A stretch of 22,561 nt of DNA from an uncultured Varibaculum sp. (GCA_947253735.1 CAMYAU010000010.1:1-22561), one strand, 5' to 3'; positions 1-7,569 are shown, numbered from the stretch's first letter. The notes: a model not told the origin generated them from the letters alone. Made by a program: numbers and translations.

Positions 1-1
1 T

Positions 2-142
2 CCTTTCGGACGACGTAACTTCGCGCGTATTCTAGGTTTCCGGCCCCTTCCAGGCTCTGGTTGCTCTTCCGATCGCCCTGCGCATTTTAGAGGCGAATCA
101 GCAGACCAGACCACATCGGGCTACGGTAAACGCAAGTATTAA
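2..142 (+). CDS. Possible 3' end of an unidentified gene cut by the window edge
   Basis: Frame 2 is open from the left edge to a TAA at 140-142, giving 46 residues that end in GYGKRKY. The peptide is rich in Arg, Gly and Ser (PFGRRNF near the start, RPAHFRGES in the middle). That composition resembles the basic tails of RNA-binding proteins such as DEAD-box helicases, but this is only an impression. No start codon is inside the window and the other + frames close early. From 143 to 289, ahead of the convergent exporter gene, I see no clear gene and no convincing terminator. It could equally be chance open frame. Confidence 0.22.
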   Translation, partial: PFGRRNFARILGFRPLPGSGCSSDRPAHFRGESADQTTSGYGKRKY

Positions 143-289
143 TGCTAGTTCGAAAGCCCGTATTATGCCACACCAAGGGCGCCGACGTGCGCATTTTCAC
201 AGCTTTTCTATTTTTTTGGGGAGATTTTTGTTTATTTCCCGGTTTTGCCAGTTCCCTCGGTTATTCGCCCCAACTTAATTTTCGGTTCC

Positions 290-2194
290 CTAATGCTCAG
301 GTTCTTGGCCAAGTACAAATTCGGCTTCTCGTTCATGGGCAACCAGCCTGGCCAATTCCCCAGGTTGCCCTAGCAATTGCCCCGGATCCCCCTGCTGCAC
401 CAATCTTCCTTGGGAAAGCACCAACACCTGGTCGGCTTCCTCCAGCTGCTCCAAAGTATGGGTGATTTCGATAATGGTGGCCTGAGGACGGATTCGGCGT
501 ACCCGACGGCGCAGCCGCGCCGCTAACTCCGGCTCCAAATGTGCGGTGAACTCGTCTAACACCAACACCGGGGAGTCGTTCAACAGCGCTCTCGCTAAAG
601 ATAGTCTTTGCCGCTGCCCCCCTGACAGTGCCCCACCATATCTACCCACACGGGTATCTAACCCTGCAGGTAAAGCCGCAACCACTTGGTCGAGTTCCAC
701 GGTCTTTAACACCTGCCAGAGCTGATCATCGTCAGCGTCACCTCTCCCAAGTCGCAAGTTATCGGCAATCGAAGCCGAAAAAATATGAATACGCTGGGTA
801 ATCAAAGGAACAGCGCGGCGAATAGCTGCCGGATCAACCTGGGTTAGCGGAATGTTTCCAAAAAGGATCTGTCCCTGATCAACATCCCAGTAGCGCAGCA
901 GCAACCTTGCCAAAGTAGATTTTCCACTCCCGGTGGCCCCACAAATTGCGGTCCAAGAACCGACGGGTATGGTGCAAGAAATATTCCTAAGAGCCGGTCG
1001 GGAAGATACCCGCTCCCCACTTTGCGGATAGGTAAAAGACACGTCCTCGAAAATAATCGGGAAAGGAGTTTCTGCCAGGTCTTTTCCACCGCTGGGAACT
1101 GCCGCGGGAGCAGTAGCGATACCCCAAACCCGACGGGCCGCCGCGAATGAATCCGCAAGATGGGTAGAAAAGTCTTCTACCCCGCGACAAACTTCCCAGG
1201 AACGCAGCACCGCAAAGACTGTAGCCAAGGCAGCTGGAACCACCCTAATATCGGTAGTCTCCGGAATCCCCACCCAGATCACCGCCATTGCGGCCAGGTA
1301 CATTCCGATTTCAGTCAGAGCGCGGCGTAATGCCTCTAAGGAAGTCAACGTGCGTGCGGAAGCAGTAACAATCGACATGTAACGCTCAAGTTCAATCGTG
1401 CGCGCGCGTTGTAGTCCATAACCAGTGACCTCACTAATCCCGTTTACTGAGTCAGTTATCGACTGCGCGACTTGGCCTTTGCCACTAGCAGTCGCATCAG
1501 CTGCTCGGTTCCCTTCCCCGCCACCGAGTAACGCTAAGCACCCTAAAGTTACTAAGTAAATAAGGAATAGGAGGGTGCCACTGAGAGGAGAAACCAAAAA
1601 TCCCGCCAGAATCGAAACTCCCGCAGGAATTATTAGGGCACTGAATGCCGGAACCAGAGTGTGCGCAAAAAATACTTCGATGCGGTCAATATCCGCAGTG
1701 ATTCGGGTCAGTAAATCCCCACTTTTTGCCCCCACCATACAAGCCGGGGCTTGGGGAGCCAGGCGAGTAAACATTTCCTGGCGCAAAATTTCTAGGGCTT
1801 TAAAGGCTACATAATGTCCAGCGAATTGCTCTAGGTAACGAAAAAATGCTTTCAGGAGCGCTAACGCCGCCATCACCCCGATACTCACCCACAGATAGGA
1901 GGAGCTCACGGCGTCGCCAGCAGTGACTTTTAGGACGGCGTCGCTGATACGGTAAACCCCAAAAGTAATGAGGGCGATGCCGAGAGCCTGATCTAATAGT
2001 CGCGCTACCCCCGAGATATATAGGGGTTTTAACACCGGACGAGCCCGGCGCAACAACCAACCAATCAACTGGGTAGTTCCCACCGTAGGCGCAGCAGATC
2101 CTACTACTTCTTGATTGTCTAGAGCCAAGCGCAGGTTTTCTACCTCCTCTTTGGCGGGACGCAGATACTTAAATAGTTCGAGTATTTTACTCAC
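290..2194 (-). CDS. cydC: CydC-like ABC exporter subunit (fused membrane and ATPase domains)
   Basis: This is a 634-residue half-transporter. Membrane segments lie at about 58-82, 100-118, 180-225 and 300-330. The RYLEQFAGH and SGDLLTRITADID stretches (119-170) resemble the CydC family. The ATPase domain has Walker A GATGSGKST (419-427), Q-loop Gln467, signature LSGGQ (523-527), Walker B VLVLDE (543-548) and H-loop His579. The D-loop region reads FTAHLE where PTAHLD is usual, so Asp is replaced by Glu. The start is GTG, overlapping the upstream gene's stop in GTGA, with a GGGGAGG ribosome site 7 nt upstream (2202-2208). CydDC family members export cysteine and glutathione and are needed for cytochrome bd assembly. 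Cytochrome bd genes are not adjacent here, so the substrate is inferred; another CydDC-like exporter is possible. Confidence 0.75.
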   Translation of the reverse strand: MSKILELFKYLRPAKEEVENLRLALDNQEVVGSAAPTVGTTQLIGWLLRRARPVLKPLYISGVARLLDQALGIALITFGVYRISDAVLKVTAGDAVSSSYLWVSIGVMAALALLKAFFRYLEQFAGHYVAFKALEILRQEMFTRLAPQAPACMVGAKSGDLLTRITADIDRIEVFFAHTLVPAFSALIIPAGVSILAGFLVSPLSGTLLFLIYLVTLGCLALLGGGEGNRAADATASGKGQVAQSITDSVNGISEVTGYGLQRARTIELERYMSIVTASARTLTSLEALRRALTEIGMYLAAMAVIWVGIPETTDIRVVPAALATVFAVLRSWEVCRGVEDFSTHLADSFAAARRVWGIATAPAAVPSGGKDLAETPFPIIFEDVSFTYPQSGERVSSRPALRNISCTIPVGSWTAICGATGSGKSTLARLLLRYWDVDQGQILFGNIPLTQVDPAAIRRAVPLITQRIHIFSASIADNLRLGRGDADDDQLWQVLKTVELDQVVAALPAGLDTRVGRYGGALSGGQRQRLSLARALLNDSPVLVLDEFTAHLEPELAARLRRRVRRIRPQATIIEITHTLEQLEEADQVLVLSQGRLVQQGDPGQLLGQPGELARLVAHEREAEFVLGQEPEH

Positions 2195-4065
2195 AACTCT
2201 GCCTCCCCTAAACCACCATTTTCGAGGTAGAGGACACGGTCAGCGTACGCCAGGGCACTGGCACGATGGGTAAGCAGCACCATGGTTTTTCCCTTCGCTA
2301 CCTCCGCGAGTGCCTGGGTAATCGCCGCCTCGGATTCTAAATCAATCTGCGAAGTGGGTTCATCCAGAAGCAGTAGCTGTCTTTCAGATAGTAATGCTCG
2401 CGCTAAAGATAGACGCTGGGCTTGTCCTCCCGACAAGGAATATCCGTCCTCGCCTACCGGGGTGTCTAGGCCCTGTTCAAACGAGCGAACTTCCTCACCG
2501 AGGCGCACTCTGTCCAGGGATTCCCAAAGACGGTCCTCACTGACTCTCGGGGCCACCATCATTAGATTGGAGCGGATAGTGCCGGTGAAAATCCAGGTGT
2601 GCTGTTGCACTAGCGCTGATTGGGCTCTAAACCAGGCGCGGCTTTCAGCATCTAGGGGACGCCCTTGCAGGTAGTACCTTCCGGAGGTGGGCAAAAGATC
2701 TCCTTTAAGTACCTCAATCAGGGTTGATTTTCCGGCGCCCGAGGCACCACATATCGCCAGCCATTCCCCGTTTTTAACTTCTAAATCCAGGTTTTTAAGT
2801 ACAGGTTGGCCATCAGAGTAAGAAAAGCTCAGATCCTGTAGAGAGACCAAGGAGTCTGGATTTGGCGACTGGATCTGTCCGCTCTCGTATGTTCTTCCGG
2901 TTACGTCCTCACTGTCTCTAACCTGCGTGACATTTGGCTGTTTGCAAACAGAGGCTGCCTCCGCAGTAGTTTCCGAGGAAGACGCTACCTTCACAGGTGA
3001 GTCCATATTTCTTGCAACAGACTCAGTTATATTGGCTCCCTGCGAATGGGAGGCAGATTCGCCGGGGGAAGCAGTCCTGCCATGTGAAAGCGATTTCCCA
3101 TGCGAGGGGGCTTTGCCGCTTAAGAATGCTCGCACCAGGCGCTGATTCGCCATACCCGCCATTCCCACATAAAAGAAAGCTCCGATTATATTCATGGGCT
3201 CCAACAAGAGCAGGGTTAACCCCAGCATCGAAACTACCGGGGCGATTACGGAAATATCACTACCCCAAGAACCGTTGATTACTTTCCACAGGGTGAGGGC
3301 GAACCCGGTAGTCAGAAGCAAAAGATTAAATCCCAGGTCAATGGCTAGTAATACTAGTTGGTTGGCGGCCAATAAACGCATGGTGGACAGACGATTTCTC
3401 TCCCCTACCTCTGCCAATTCTTTCCCCCGCGAATCGGTAGCTCCCAGCAGGGTTAAAGTTTCTAAACCAGAGAGGGCGTCCAGGTAGGAGGCAGCGAGCT
3501 GATTCCGTCGCCGACGAGATCTGCTTGAGACCTTTCGGGTTAGTTTCGAGAACCCGAAAATAATCACTGGAACCAGCGGTATAAAAAATAGCAGCACCAG
3601 GGCACACCAAAAATCAACAAAGTACCCCATTACCGCCAACACCAGTAGGGGGCTAAGCAGCGCTCCGATCATGGACCCCATGAAAGCTTGGCGGAAACGT
3701 TGAATTTTTTCAGTGCCGGAAGTCATCATATCTATCAAGGATCCAGCGCTACGTACTGCCAATACCCCTGGGCCTTGCGCAAAAAGGTTACGCAGCAGTC
3801 GTGACTGCAAAGCCAACTGTTCCTTATATACCGAGTGTTGCTCGACGCTAATCCGGACTCCTTCGCATCCTCCTAACGCGATCGCCAAAAAGATTAACCC
3901 TCCTGAAGCTCCTGTCAGACTTTTCCCTGAAAAAGCCTGCGCCAAGGTGTAGCCCAGTAGAATCATAAAAGCGGCCGCCATTAGAACTGAGGCCAAGGTG
4001 AGGATCACACTGCTGATAATCGCTACTGTCCCCGCGGGACGGGATAGTGACAGTTTTTTCGCCAT
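2191..4065 (-). CDS. cydD: CydD-like ABC exporter subunit with an unusual Ser/His-rich linker
   Basis: This 624-residue protein is the first gene of the pair. Membrane segments are at about 12-40, 52-70, 130-172 and 235-300. The ATPase domain has Walker A GASGAGKST (440-448), Q-loop Gln487, signature LSGGQ (544-548), Walker B LLLLDEP (564-570) and His600. The YLDALSGLETLTLLG stretch near 194-208 matches the coupling region of CydD proteins. The transcription order (this gene, then the CydC-like one) is the usual actinobacterial cydD-cydC order. Residues about 316-405, between membrane and ATPase domains, form a low-complexity linker much longer than usual. It begins with four tandem hexapeptides and is otherwise Ser/Thr-rich and acidic. 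The start is ATG with AGAGG just upstream. Heterodimer formation with the next gene is inferred from the 4-nt overlap. Confidence 0.74.
   Translation of the reverse strand: MAKKLSLSRPAGTVAIISSVILTLASVLMAAAFMILLGYTLAQAFSGKSLTGASGGLIFLAIALGGCEGVRISVEQHSVYKEQLALQSRLLRNLFAQGPGVLAVRSAGSLIDMMTSGTEKIQRFRQAFMGSMIGALLSPLLVLAVMGYFVDFWCALVLLFFIPLVPVIIFGFSKLTRKVSSRSRRRRNQLAASYLDALSGLETLTLLGATDSRGKELAEVGERNRLSTMRLLAANQLVLLAIDLGFNLLLLTTGFALTLWKVINGSWGSDISVIAPVVSMLGLTLLLLEPMNIIGAFFYVGMAGMANQRLVRAFLSGKAPSHGKSLSHGRTASPGESASHSQGANITESVARNMDSPVKVASSSETTAEAASVCKQPNVTQVRDSEDVTGRTYESGQIQSPNPDSLVSLQDLSFSYSDGQPVLKNLDLEVKNGEWLAICGASGAGKSTLIEVLKGDLLPTSGRYYLQGRPLDAESRAWFRAQSALVQQHTWIFTGTIRSNLMMVAPRVSEDRLWESLDRVRLGEEVRSFEQGLDTPVGEDGYSLSGGQAQRLSLARALLSERQLLLLDEPTSQIDLESEAAITQALAEVAKGKTMVLLTHRASALAYADRVLYLENGGLGEAEL
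3037..3108 (-). repeat. Four tandem hexapeptide repeats in the CydD-like linker
   Basis: Residues 320-343 of the CydD-like protein read as four six-residue units: PSHGKS, LSHGRT, ASPGES, ASHSQG. Ser is fixed at position 2 of every unit, His or Pro is at position 3, and Gly is at position 4 in three of four. The codons differ between units, so the conservation is at the protein level and not a recent DNA duplication. The position is just after the last membrane helix, on the cytoplasmic side in this family. Confidence 0.7.
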
Positions 4066-4107
4066 AAAGTCCTCTAGCTCAGTGGTTTTTATGGCTTCAC
4101 TTTACTA

Positions 4108-4124
4108 GTTTTAGTGTCTAAAAC
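4108..4124. promoter_or_regulatory. 17-bp palindrome between divergent cydD-like and LytR_C genes
   Basis: A perfect inverted repeat, GTTTTAG-TGT-CTAAAAC, lies in the 106-bp divergent intergenic region, 43 bp from the cydD-like start and 47 bp from the LytR_C start. It has no T-tract on either side, so it looks more like an operator than a terminator. The regulator is unknown. Confidence 0.45.
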
Positions 4125-4158
4125 GTACCCGCCAACCCTGACCCCAGGCTAAGGGAGG

Positions 4159-4164
4159 TAAAGT
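4159..4164 (+). promoter_or_regulatory. Candidate -10 box of a leaderless LytR_C transcript
   Basis: TAAAGT fits TANNNT and ends 7 nt before the ATG at 4172. A GGGAGG just upstream would be 13 nt from the ATG, too far for a normal ribosome site. A weak -35, CTGACC (4138-4143), sits 15 nt upstream. A leaderless mRNA is one reading; a long-spaced Shine-Dalgarno is the other. Confidence 0.35.
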
Positions 4165-4171
4165 AGCAAAC

Positions 4172-4834
4172 ATGAATCAAACCCAGGTGAGCCCCAGCGG
4201 TGGCCAAGACTCGAAGCAGCCTGAACTGGCAGCAAATCCTGAAAAAACGGACCCGTTAGCTGATTTAACCCCCTACCAGCTTTATGTTCGGCGACGTCAA
4301 CAACGCGAAACCATGGTTTTCACCGTTATCGGTTCGGTGATGGCCGGACTGATGGTGCTATCAATCTTGGTTGGATTCGGGATTTTACCCTTCCCGTTCT
4401 TCAACGACTTCAAACAGGCACCCCAATATGCTCAAGCGGGAGATGTACCCTGCCCAACCTCGGAAAAAGCAGTACCTTTTGACAAAATGGAAATACACGT
4501 GGTCAATGGCACCGATGTTTCCGGCTTGGCCAGTAAAGTAGCCAAAGGCCTCAAAGACCGTGGAATCCCGGTGAAAGATATTGGAAATATCAGTTCTGGT
4601 TCCTATGAAGGAAATATCCGAATAGTTACCGGTCCGACCGGAGTTAATGTCGCCTATACTTTAGCGCGCACTTTCGAAGAGGCGGAGATCGTTTTAGATC
4701 CCCGGCCTACTTCTGATGTGACCGTGACTATTGGTTCTCGCTATTCCGAAATGGTTAGCCCCGAAAAATTCCAAGAAGAAGCGCAAAGCGACCTCGAGGA
4801 AATCGACGGCTGCAAGTTGGTACAGATCGCCTAA
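4172..4834 (+). CDS. Membrane-anchored LytR_C-domain protein
   Basis: This is a 220-residue protein. Its N-terminal tail (1-47) is cytoplasmic and charged, with an RRRQQRE stop-transfer cluster. One membrane helix follows at about 48-72, and then an exported part. Residues about 106-190 fit the LytR C-terminal domain: MEIHVVNGTDVSGLASKVAKGL gives the strand-NGT-helix start, then GNIRIVTGP and later VTVTIGSRY. There is no LytR-CpsA-Psr catalytic domain, so this resembles the stand-alone LytR_C proteins of actinobacteria (the mycobacterial VirR and Cei type), which affect envelope integrity. Cys94 and Cys214 flank the domain and could form a disulfide. It is monocistronic and converges on the uracil permease gene with a 24-bp gap. 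The function in envelope maintenance is inferred from family members. Confidence 0.8.
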   Translation: MNQTQVSPSGGQDSKQPELAANPEKTDPLADLTPYQLYVRRRQQRETMVFTVIGSVMAGLMVLSILVGFGILPFPFFNDFKQAPQYAQAGDVPCPTSEKAVPFDKMEIHVVNGTDVSGLASKVAKGLKDRGIPVKDIGNISSGSYEGNIRIVTGPTGVNVAYTLARTFEEAEIVLDPRPTSDVTVTIGSRYSEMVSPEKFQEEAQSDLEEIDGCKLVQIA

Positions 4835-4858
4835 TTCTTCGGAGCCAAACCCTTTAAC

Positions 4859-6301
4859 CTAGCGGTTAGCGGATTCCGTTCCCGCCTGCGGGACAGAACC
4901 TGCCGGAGAGGATGCTACCCGCTTTTCGTAGGAGCGAGACTGCAGATCTGTACCTGCGGGTGCCGAGGCCGGGGAAGCCTGCTCGAGGAAGGTACCGCGG
5001 GCTTTCGAAATACCGCGCATCACGTGGTATACCACGATCGCGGCGGCCGACCCCAGGGCAATACCGTTGAAGGTCAAGGAGCCGATCTGCCAGGTGTAGT
5101 CAGCGATAGCAATAATCATGGCAACCGCTGCAGTGTTCAGATTCACCGGGTCCGCAAAATCAACTTTATTTTGCACCCATATCCGCACGCCTAGCATCCC
5201 GATCATCCCGTAGAGGACAGTAGCGGCGCCTCCTAACACCCCGGGAGGAATAGTAGCGATAGCCGCCCCAAACTTGGGAAACATGGATAGGGCGAGCGCT
5301 ACGAAAGCAGCCACAATGTAGGCGGCAGTAGAGTAAACGCGCGTAGCTGCCATTACTCCGATATTTTCCGCATAGGTGGTGGTGGCACTACCGCCGCCGC
5401 TACCGGCAAATATGGTAGAAATCCCGTCTGCGAATAGTGCCCGCCCAGTCAAGTGGTCGAGATTTTCTCCGGTCATAGCAGATACCGATTTCACGTGACC
5501 GACGTTTTCAGCCACTAAAACCAGCACAACTGGGATAAATAGCCCCAAAGTAGAAGGCTCGAAAGAGGGGCTATGGAACTCGGGAAGCCCAATCCAGGCC
5601 GCTTTGCTAATAGCTTTGAAGTCAACTTCGTGTTGGATTACCGCTGCTATATAGCCAACACCCACACCTATCAGGATGGACAGGCGGCCGATGATCCCTT
5701 TAAAGAGGACGGTGATCAGCACAATGGAGGTGACAGTGATGACTGCGGTGACCGCTCCCTCTTTAAACCAATTCCAGGCTGCCGGGGCGAGGTTGAAGCC
5801 GATTAGGGCCACAATACATCCGGTTACGGTAGGTGGCATGATTCGGTCAATCCAAACGATGCCCGCAAAATGAACGATTACCCCGATTATCGCCAAAGTA
5901 ACGCCCACACTGATCACTCCCCCGAGGGCTGCAGACTGCCCATATTGGGAAGATACTGCGGTAATGGGAGCAATCAGCGCGAAAGAGGAACCCAAATAGG
6001 AAGGAAGTTTACCCGCTGTTACCAGGGCGAATAATAGTGTTCCGATCGCGGTAAAGAACAGGGTGGTGTTGGGAGGAAAACCAGTCAGTAAGGGCACTAG
6101 GAAGGTCGCTCCGAACATGGCGACCACGTGTTGGGCGCCAATACCGGCGGTACGCGGCCAGGAAAGCCGCTCGCGGGGCATTACCACTTCACCAGGCCCA
6201 ATAGAGCGGCCATCACCGTGAAGTTTCCACAAACCACGGGGAGACTTTTTCTGAGGTTGCTGGGGGGATAGAGGTTTAAGATTCTGATCGTTAATAGACA
6301 T
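4859..6301 (-). CDS. uraA: Uracil permease, NCS2 family
   Basis: This 480-residue polytopic protein imports uracil by proton symport. About 14 membrane segments run from residue 55 to 440. Family residues are visible: VAENVGHV around 263-270, whose Glu265 and His269 match the substrate and proton residues Glu241 and His245 of E. coli UraA. TTTYAENIGVMAATRVYS at 307-324 includes Glu312, matching Glu290. The TTYAENIGV form separates uracil permeases from the xanthine and urate branch. A hydrophilic 45-residue N-terminal extension and a Ser/Ala-rich C-terminal tail (about 445-480) are longer than in E. coli. The start is ATG with AGGGACG as a modest ribosome site. It is divergent from the thioesterase gene, with a hairpin in its own leader. 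No pyrimidine synthesis genes are adjacent. Confidence 0.9.
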   Translation of the reverse strand: MSINDQNLKPLSPQQPQKKSPRGLWKLHGDGRSIGPGEVVMPRERLSWPRTAGIGAQHVVAMFGATFLVPLLTGFPPNTTLFFTAIGTLLFALVTAGKLPSYLGSSFALIAPITAVSSQYGQSAALGGVISVGVTLAIIGVIVHFAGIVWIDRIMPPTVTGCIVALIGFNLAPAAWNWFKEGAVTAVITVTSIVLITVLFKGIIGRLSILIGVGVGYIAAVIQHEVDFKAISKAAWIGLPEFHSPSFEPSTLGLFIPVVLVLVAENVGHVKSVSAMTGENLDHLTGRALFADGISTIFAGSGGGSATTTYAENIGVMAATRVYSTAAYIVAAFVALALSMFPKFGAAIATIPPGVLGGAATVLYGMIGMLGVRIWVQNKVDFADPVNLNTAAVAMIIAIADYTWQIGSLTFNGIALGSAAAIVVYHVMRGISKARGTFLEQASPASAPAGTDLQSRSYEKRVASSPAGSVPQAGTESANR

Positions 6302-6320
6302 TTCGTCCCTATCAGCTAGG

Positions 6321-6348
6321 AGACTCTGCCCTTTCCGGGCGCGGGTCT
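6321..6348 (-). promoter_or_regulatory. Hairpin in the uraA 5' leader
   Basis: In the uraA transcript the sequence can form an outer AGAC/GTCT stem, an internal loop, and an inner GCCC/GGGC stem with a GGAAA loop. It ends about 20 nt before the ATG. The position suggests translational or attenuation control, but I could not match it to a known PyrR-binding loop or riboswitch. Confidence 0.3.
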
Positions 6349-6447
6349 GCTTGAGTTTTACGGTCAGAACTTAAGTTTATTCCCCCAAAGCTGCTTAATA
6401 AAAGTCAGTCCAAAATTCGTCCTTCTAAACGAATGACCACCAAGCCG

Positions 6448-6453
6448 TAGACT
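6448..6453 (+). promoter_or_regulatory. Candidate -10 box of a leaderless thioesterase transcript
   Basis: TAGACT ends 6 nt before the ATG at 6460, and no Shine-Dalgarno sequence precedes that ATG. This spacing is typical of leaderless actinobacterial mRNAs. No good -35 is visible. Confidence 0.45.
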
Positions 6454-6459
6454 AAGGCT

Positions 6460-6954
6460 ATGGCAAAGAAACTGGTTTACCGTGAGGAAGTTGATGACCC
6501 GATTGAGCTGCCAGATTTATGCAACCCAGAACAGACCTCTCGATTTTTGTGTTCCCTACCGGATGTTTCCGATAAATGTCCCTCTGCTGAAGCCCAACTC
6601 ATAGAAGCGATGGGGATCCGTTTCCACCACTTGGGTGGGGAGCTAATGATCTGCTCGATGCCGGTGGAGGGTAACCGCCAAACCCTGGGGGTATTGCACG
6701 GCGGGGCTAACGCGGTATTGGGGGAAACTACCGGGTCTTTGGCTGCCAACTATGTAGCTCCGATAGGTAAACACGCGGTGGGATCAAATATTTTTGTCAC
6801 CCATCATCGTCCGGCGGTTGCAGGGCGGGTTTATTGCGTGGCAACTTTAGCGCATAGCGGTCGGACTCTGGCGACCTACTTCTTAAAGATTTTTTCCGAG
6901 GACGGGAAGCTTACCGCCTCCGGCACCCACACCTGCGCTTTCGTAGATGATTAG
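6460..6954 (+). CDS. PaaI-type hotdog-fold acyl-CoA thioesterase
   Basis: This 164-residue cytoplasmic protein carries the hotdog thioesterase signature. GVLHGGANAVLGETTGS (77-93) contains the HGG turn (80-82) and the catalytic-type Glu89 on the central helix. VGSNIFVTHHRPAVAGRV (107-124) and the C-terminal strands GRTLATYFLKIF and KLTASGTHTCAFV complete the fold. Family members hydrolyse aryl- or acyl-CoA esters; close types include PaaI and the menaquinone-pathway DHNA-CoA thioesterase. Hotdog sequences do not fix the substrate and no menaquinone genes are nearby. The N-terminal 45 residues are an extension over minimal members. The start is the first in-frame ATG, with a TANNNT box 6 nt upstream and no ribosome site. 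From 6955 to 7075 no gene is seen. Confidence 0.82.
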   Translation: MAKKLVYREEVDDPIELPDLCNPEQTSRFLCSLPDVSDKCPSAEAQLIEAMGIRFHHLGGELMICSMPVEGNRQTLGVLHGGANAVLGETTGSLAANYVAPIGKHAVGSNIFVTHHRPAVAGRVYCVATLAHSGRTLATYFLKIFSEDGKLTASGTHTCAFVDD

Positions 6955-7075
6955 GGCGAGGCTGCGCAAAATACTGATTTCACTACGGAACGTTTACAGA
7001 ACGCGGCGTTTTCATCTGACCACATTCTGACAACGCACGCCGATGTCATAAGAGAGCATTACGCGAACGTCGAGA

Positions 7076-7111
7076 TAAAAACCAAATCGACCAGGTTGGT
7101 TTACCCTGGTC
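7076..7111 (-). terminator. Rho-independent terminator of tRNA-Leu
   Basis: GACCAGG (7089-7095) pairs with CCTGGTC (7105-7111) around a 9-nt loop. On the minus strand the stem is followed by GATTTGGTTTTTAT. It lies about 15 nt after the CCA end of tRNA-Leu. Confidence 0.7.
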
Positions 7112-7125
7112 AGAGCCTTAATATT

Positions 7126-7214
7126 TGGTGCGCAAGGGGGGACTTGAACCCCCATGCCCGGTAAAGGGCACACGGACCTGAACCGTGCGCGTCTACCAAT
7201 TCCGCCACTTGCGC
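7126..7214 (-). tRNA. tRNA-Leu (anticodon CAG)
   Basis: The minus strand folds as a class II tRNA. Acceptor GCGCAAG (5') pairs with CTTGCGC (3'). The anticodon stem CACGG/CCGTG holds loop TTCAGGT, giving CAG. The variable arm is long, and the T-arm GGGGG-TTCAAGT-CCCCC is intact. The discriminator is A and the CCA is encoded, unlike the three other tRNAs here. Confidence 0.96.
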
Positions 7215-7252
7215 TTGGGTTTAACGCCCGGAAGCGTCAACCAACGAATAGA

Positions 7253-7282
7253 AATCTACCCCGAAACCAAAGGCGGGAGCAA
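7253..7282 (-). promoter_or_regulatory. Candidate promoter for tRNA-Leu
   Basis: On the minus strand TTGCTC (7277-7282) and TAGATT (7253-7258) are separated by 18 nt. This would start transcription about 30 nt upstream of the mature tRNA. It is pattern-based only. Confidence 0.35.
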
Positions 7283-7420
7283 GCCCACAGGCAAAAGGCG
7301 TTACGTTTCACAAGTCAAAATTGTAATTTTCGCCGGCCAGAAAAACTTTTATTCCCCGGCATCGGTATCTGGGAGCTAAATACGGCCTATCAACTTACCG
7401 CAAATTCACCCTATTACCCC

Positions 7421-7429
7421 TGGGATAAT
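7421..7429 (+). promoter_or_regulatory. Candidate extended -10 promoter of the fhaA-pknB operon
   Basis: TGGGATAAT is an extended -10 (TG, one base, GATAAT) with no good -35. It would leave a leader of about 130 nt before fhaA. The gap 7215-7569 (355 bp) holds no recognisable gene. It must contain the operon promoter, since everything upstream points the other way. A TTGACC at 7456-7461 has no matching -10. Confidence 0.35.
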
Positions 7430-7569
7430 ACTTATTACTGAGTTTTCGATTAATCTTGACCTTAGGTATGTCTACTGCCCGCTGTTTGCACCGGCAATAC
7501 CCGACAGCTGAACGCAGCGAGCCCAGGCATTGGCCGCAGATTCGATGACCTACAGGAGAGGACGAAGAT

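Noticed and set aside
142..465. Open frame of 107 codons on the + strand at the left end
   Set aside because: Most of it is antisense to the end of the CydC-like gene; no ribosome site and no recognisable protein.
6321..6348. PyrR binding loop or known riboswitch in the uraA leader
   Set aside because: The hairpin does not show a loop consensus I recognise; kept only as an unclassified hairpin.
7456..7461. TTGACC as the -35 of the fhaA operon
   Set aside because: No acceptable -10 lies 15-19 nt downstream.
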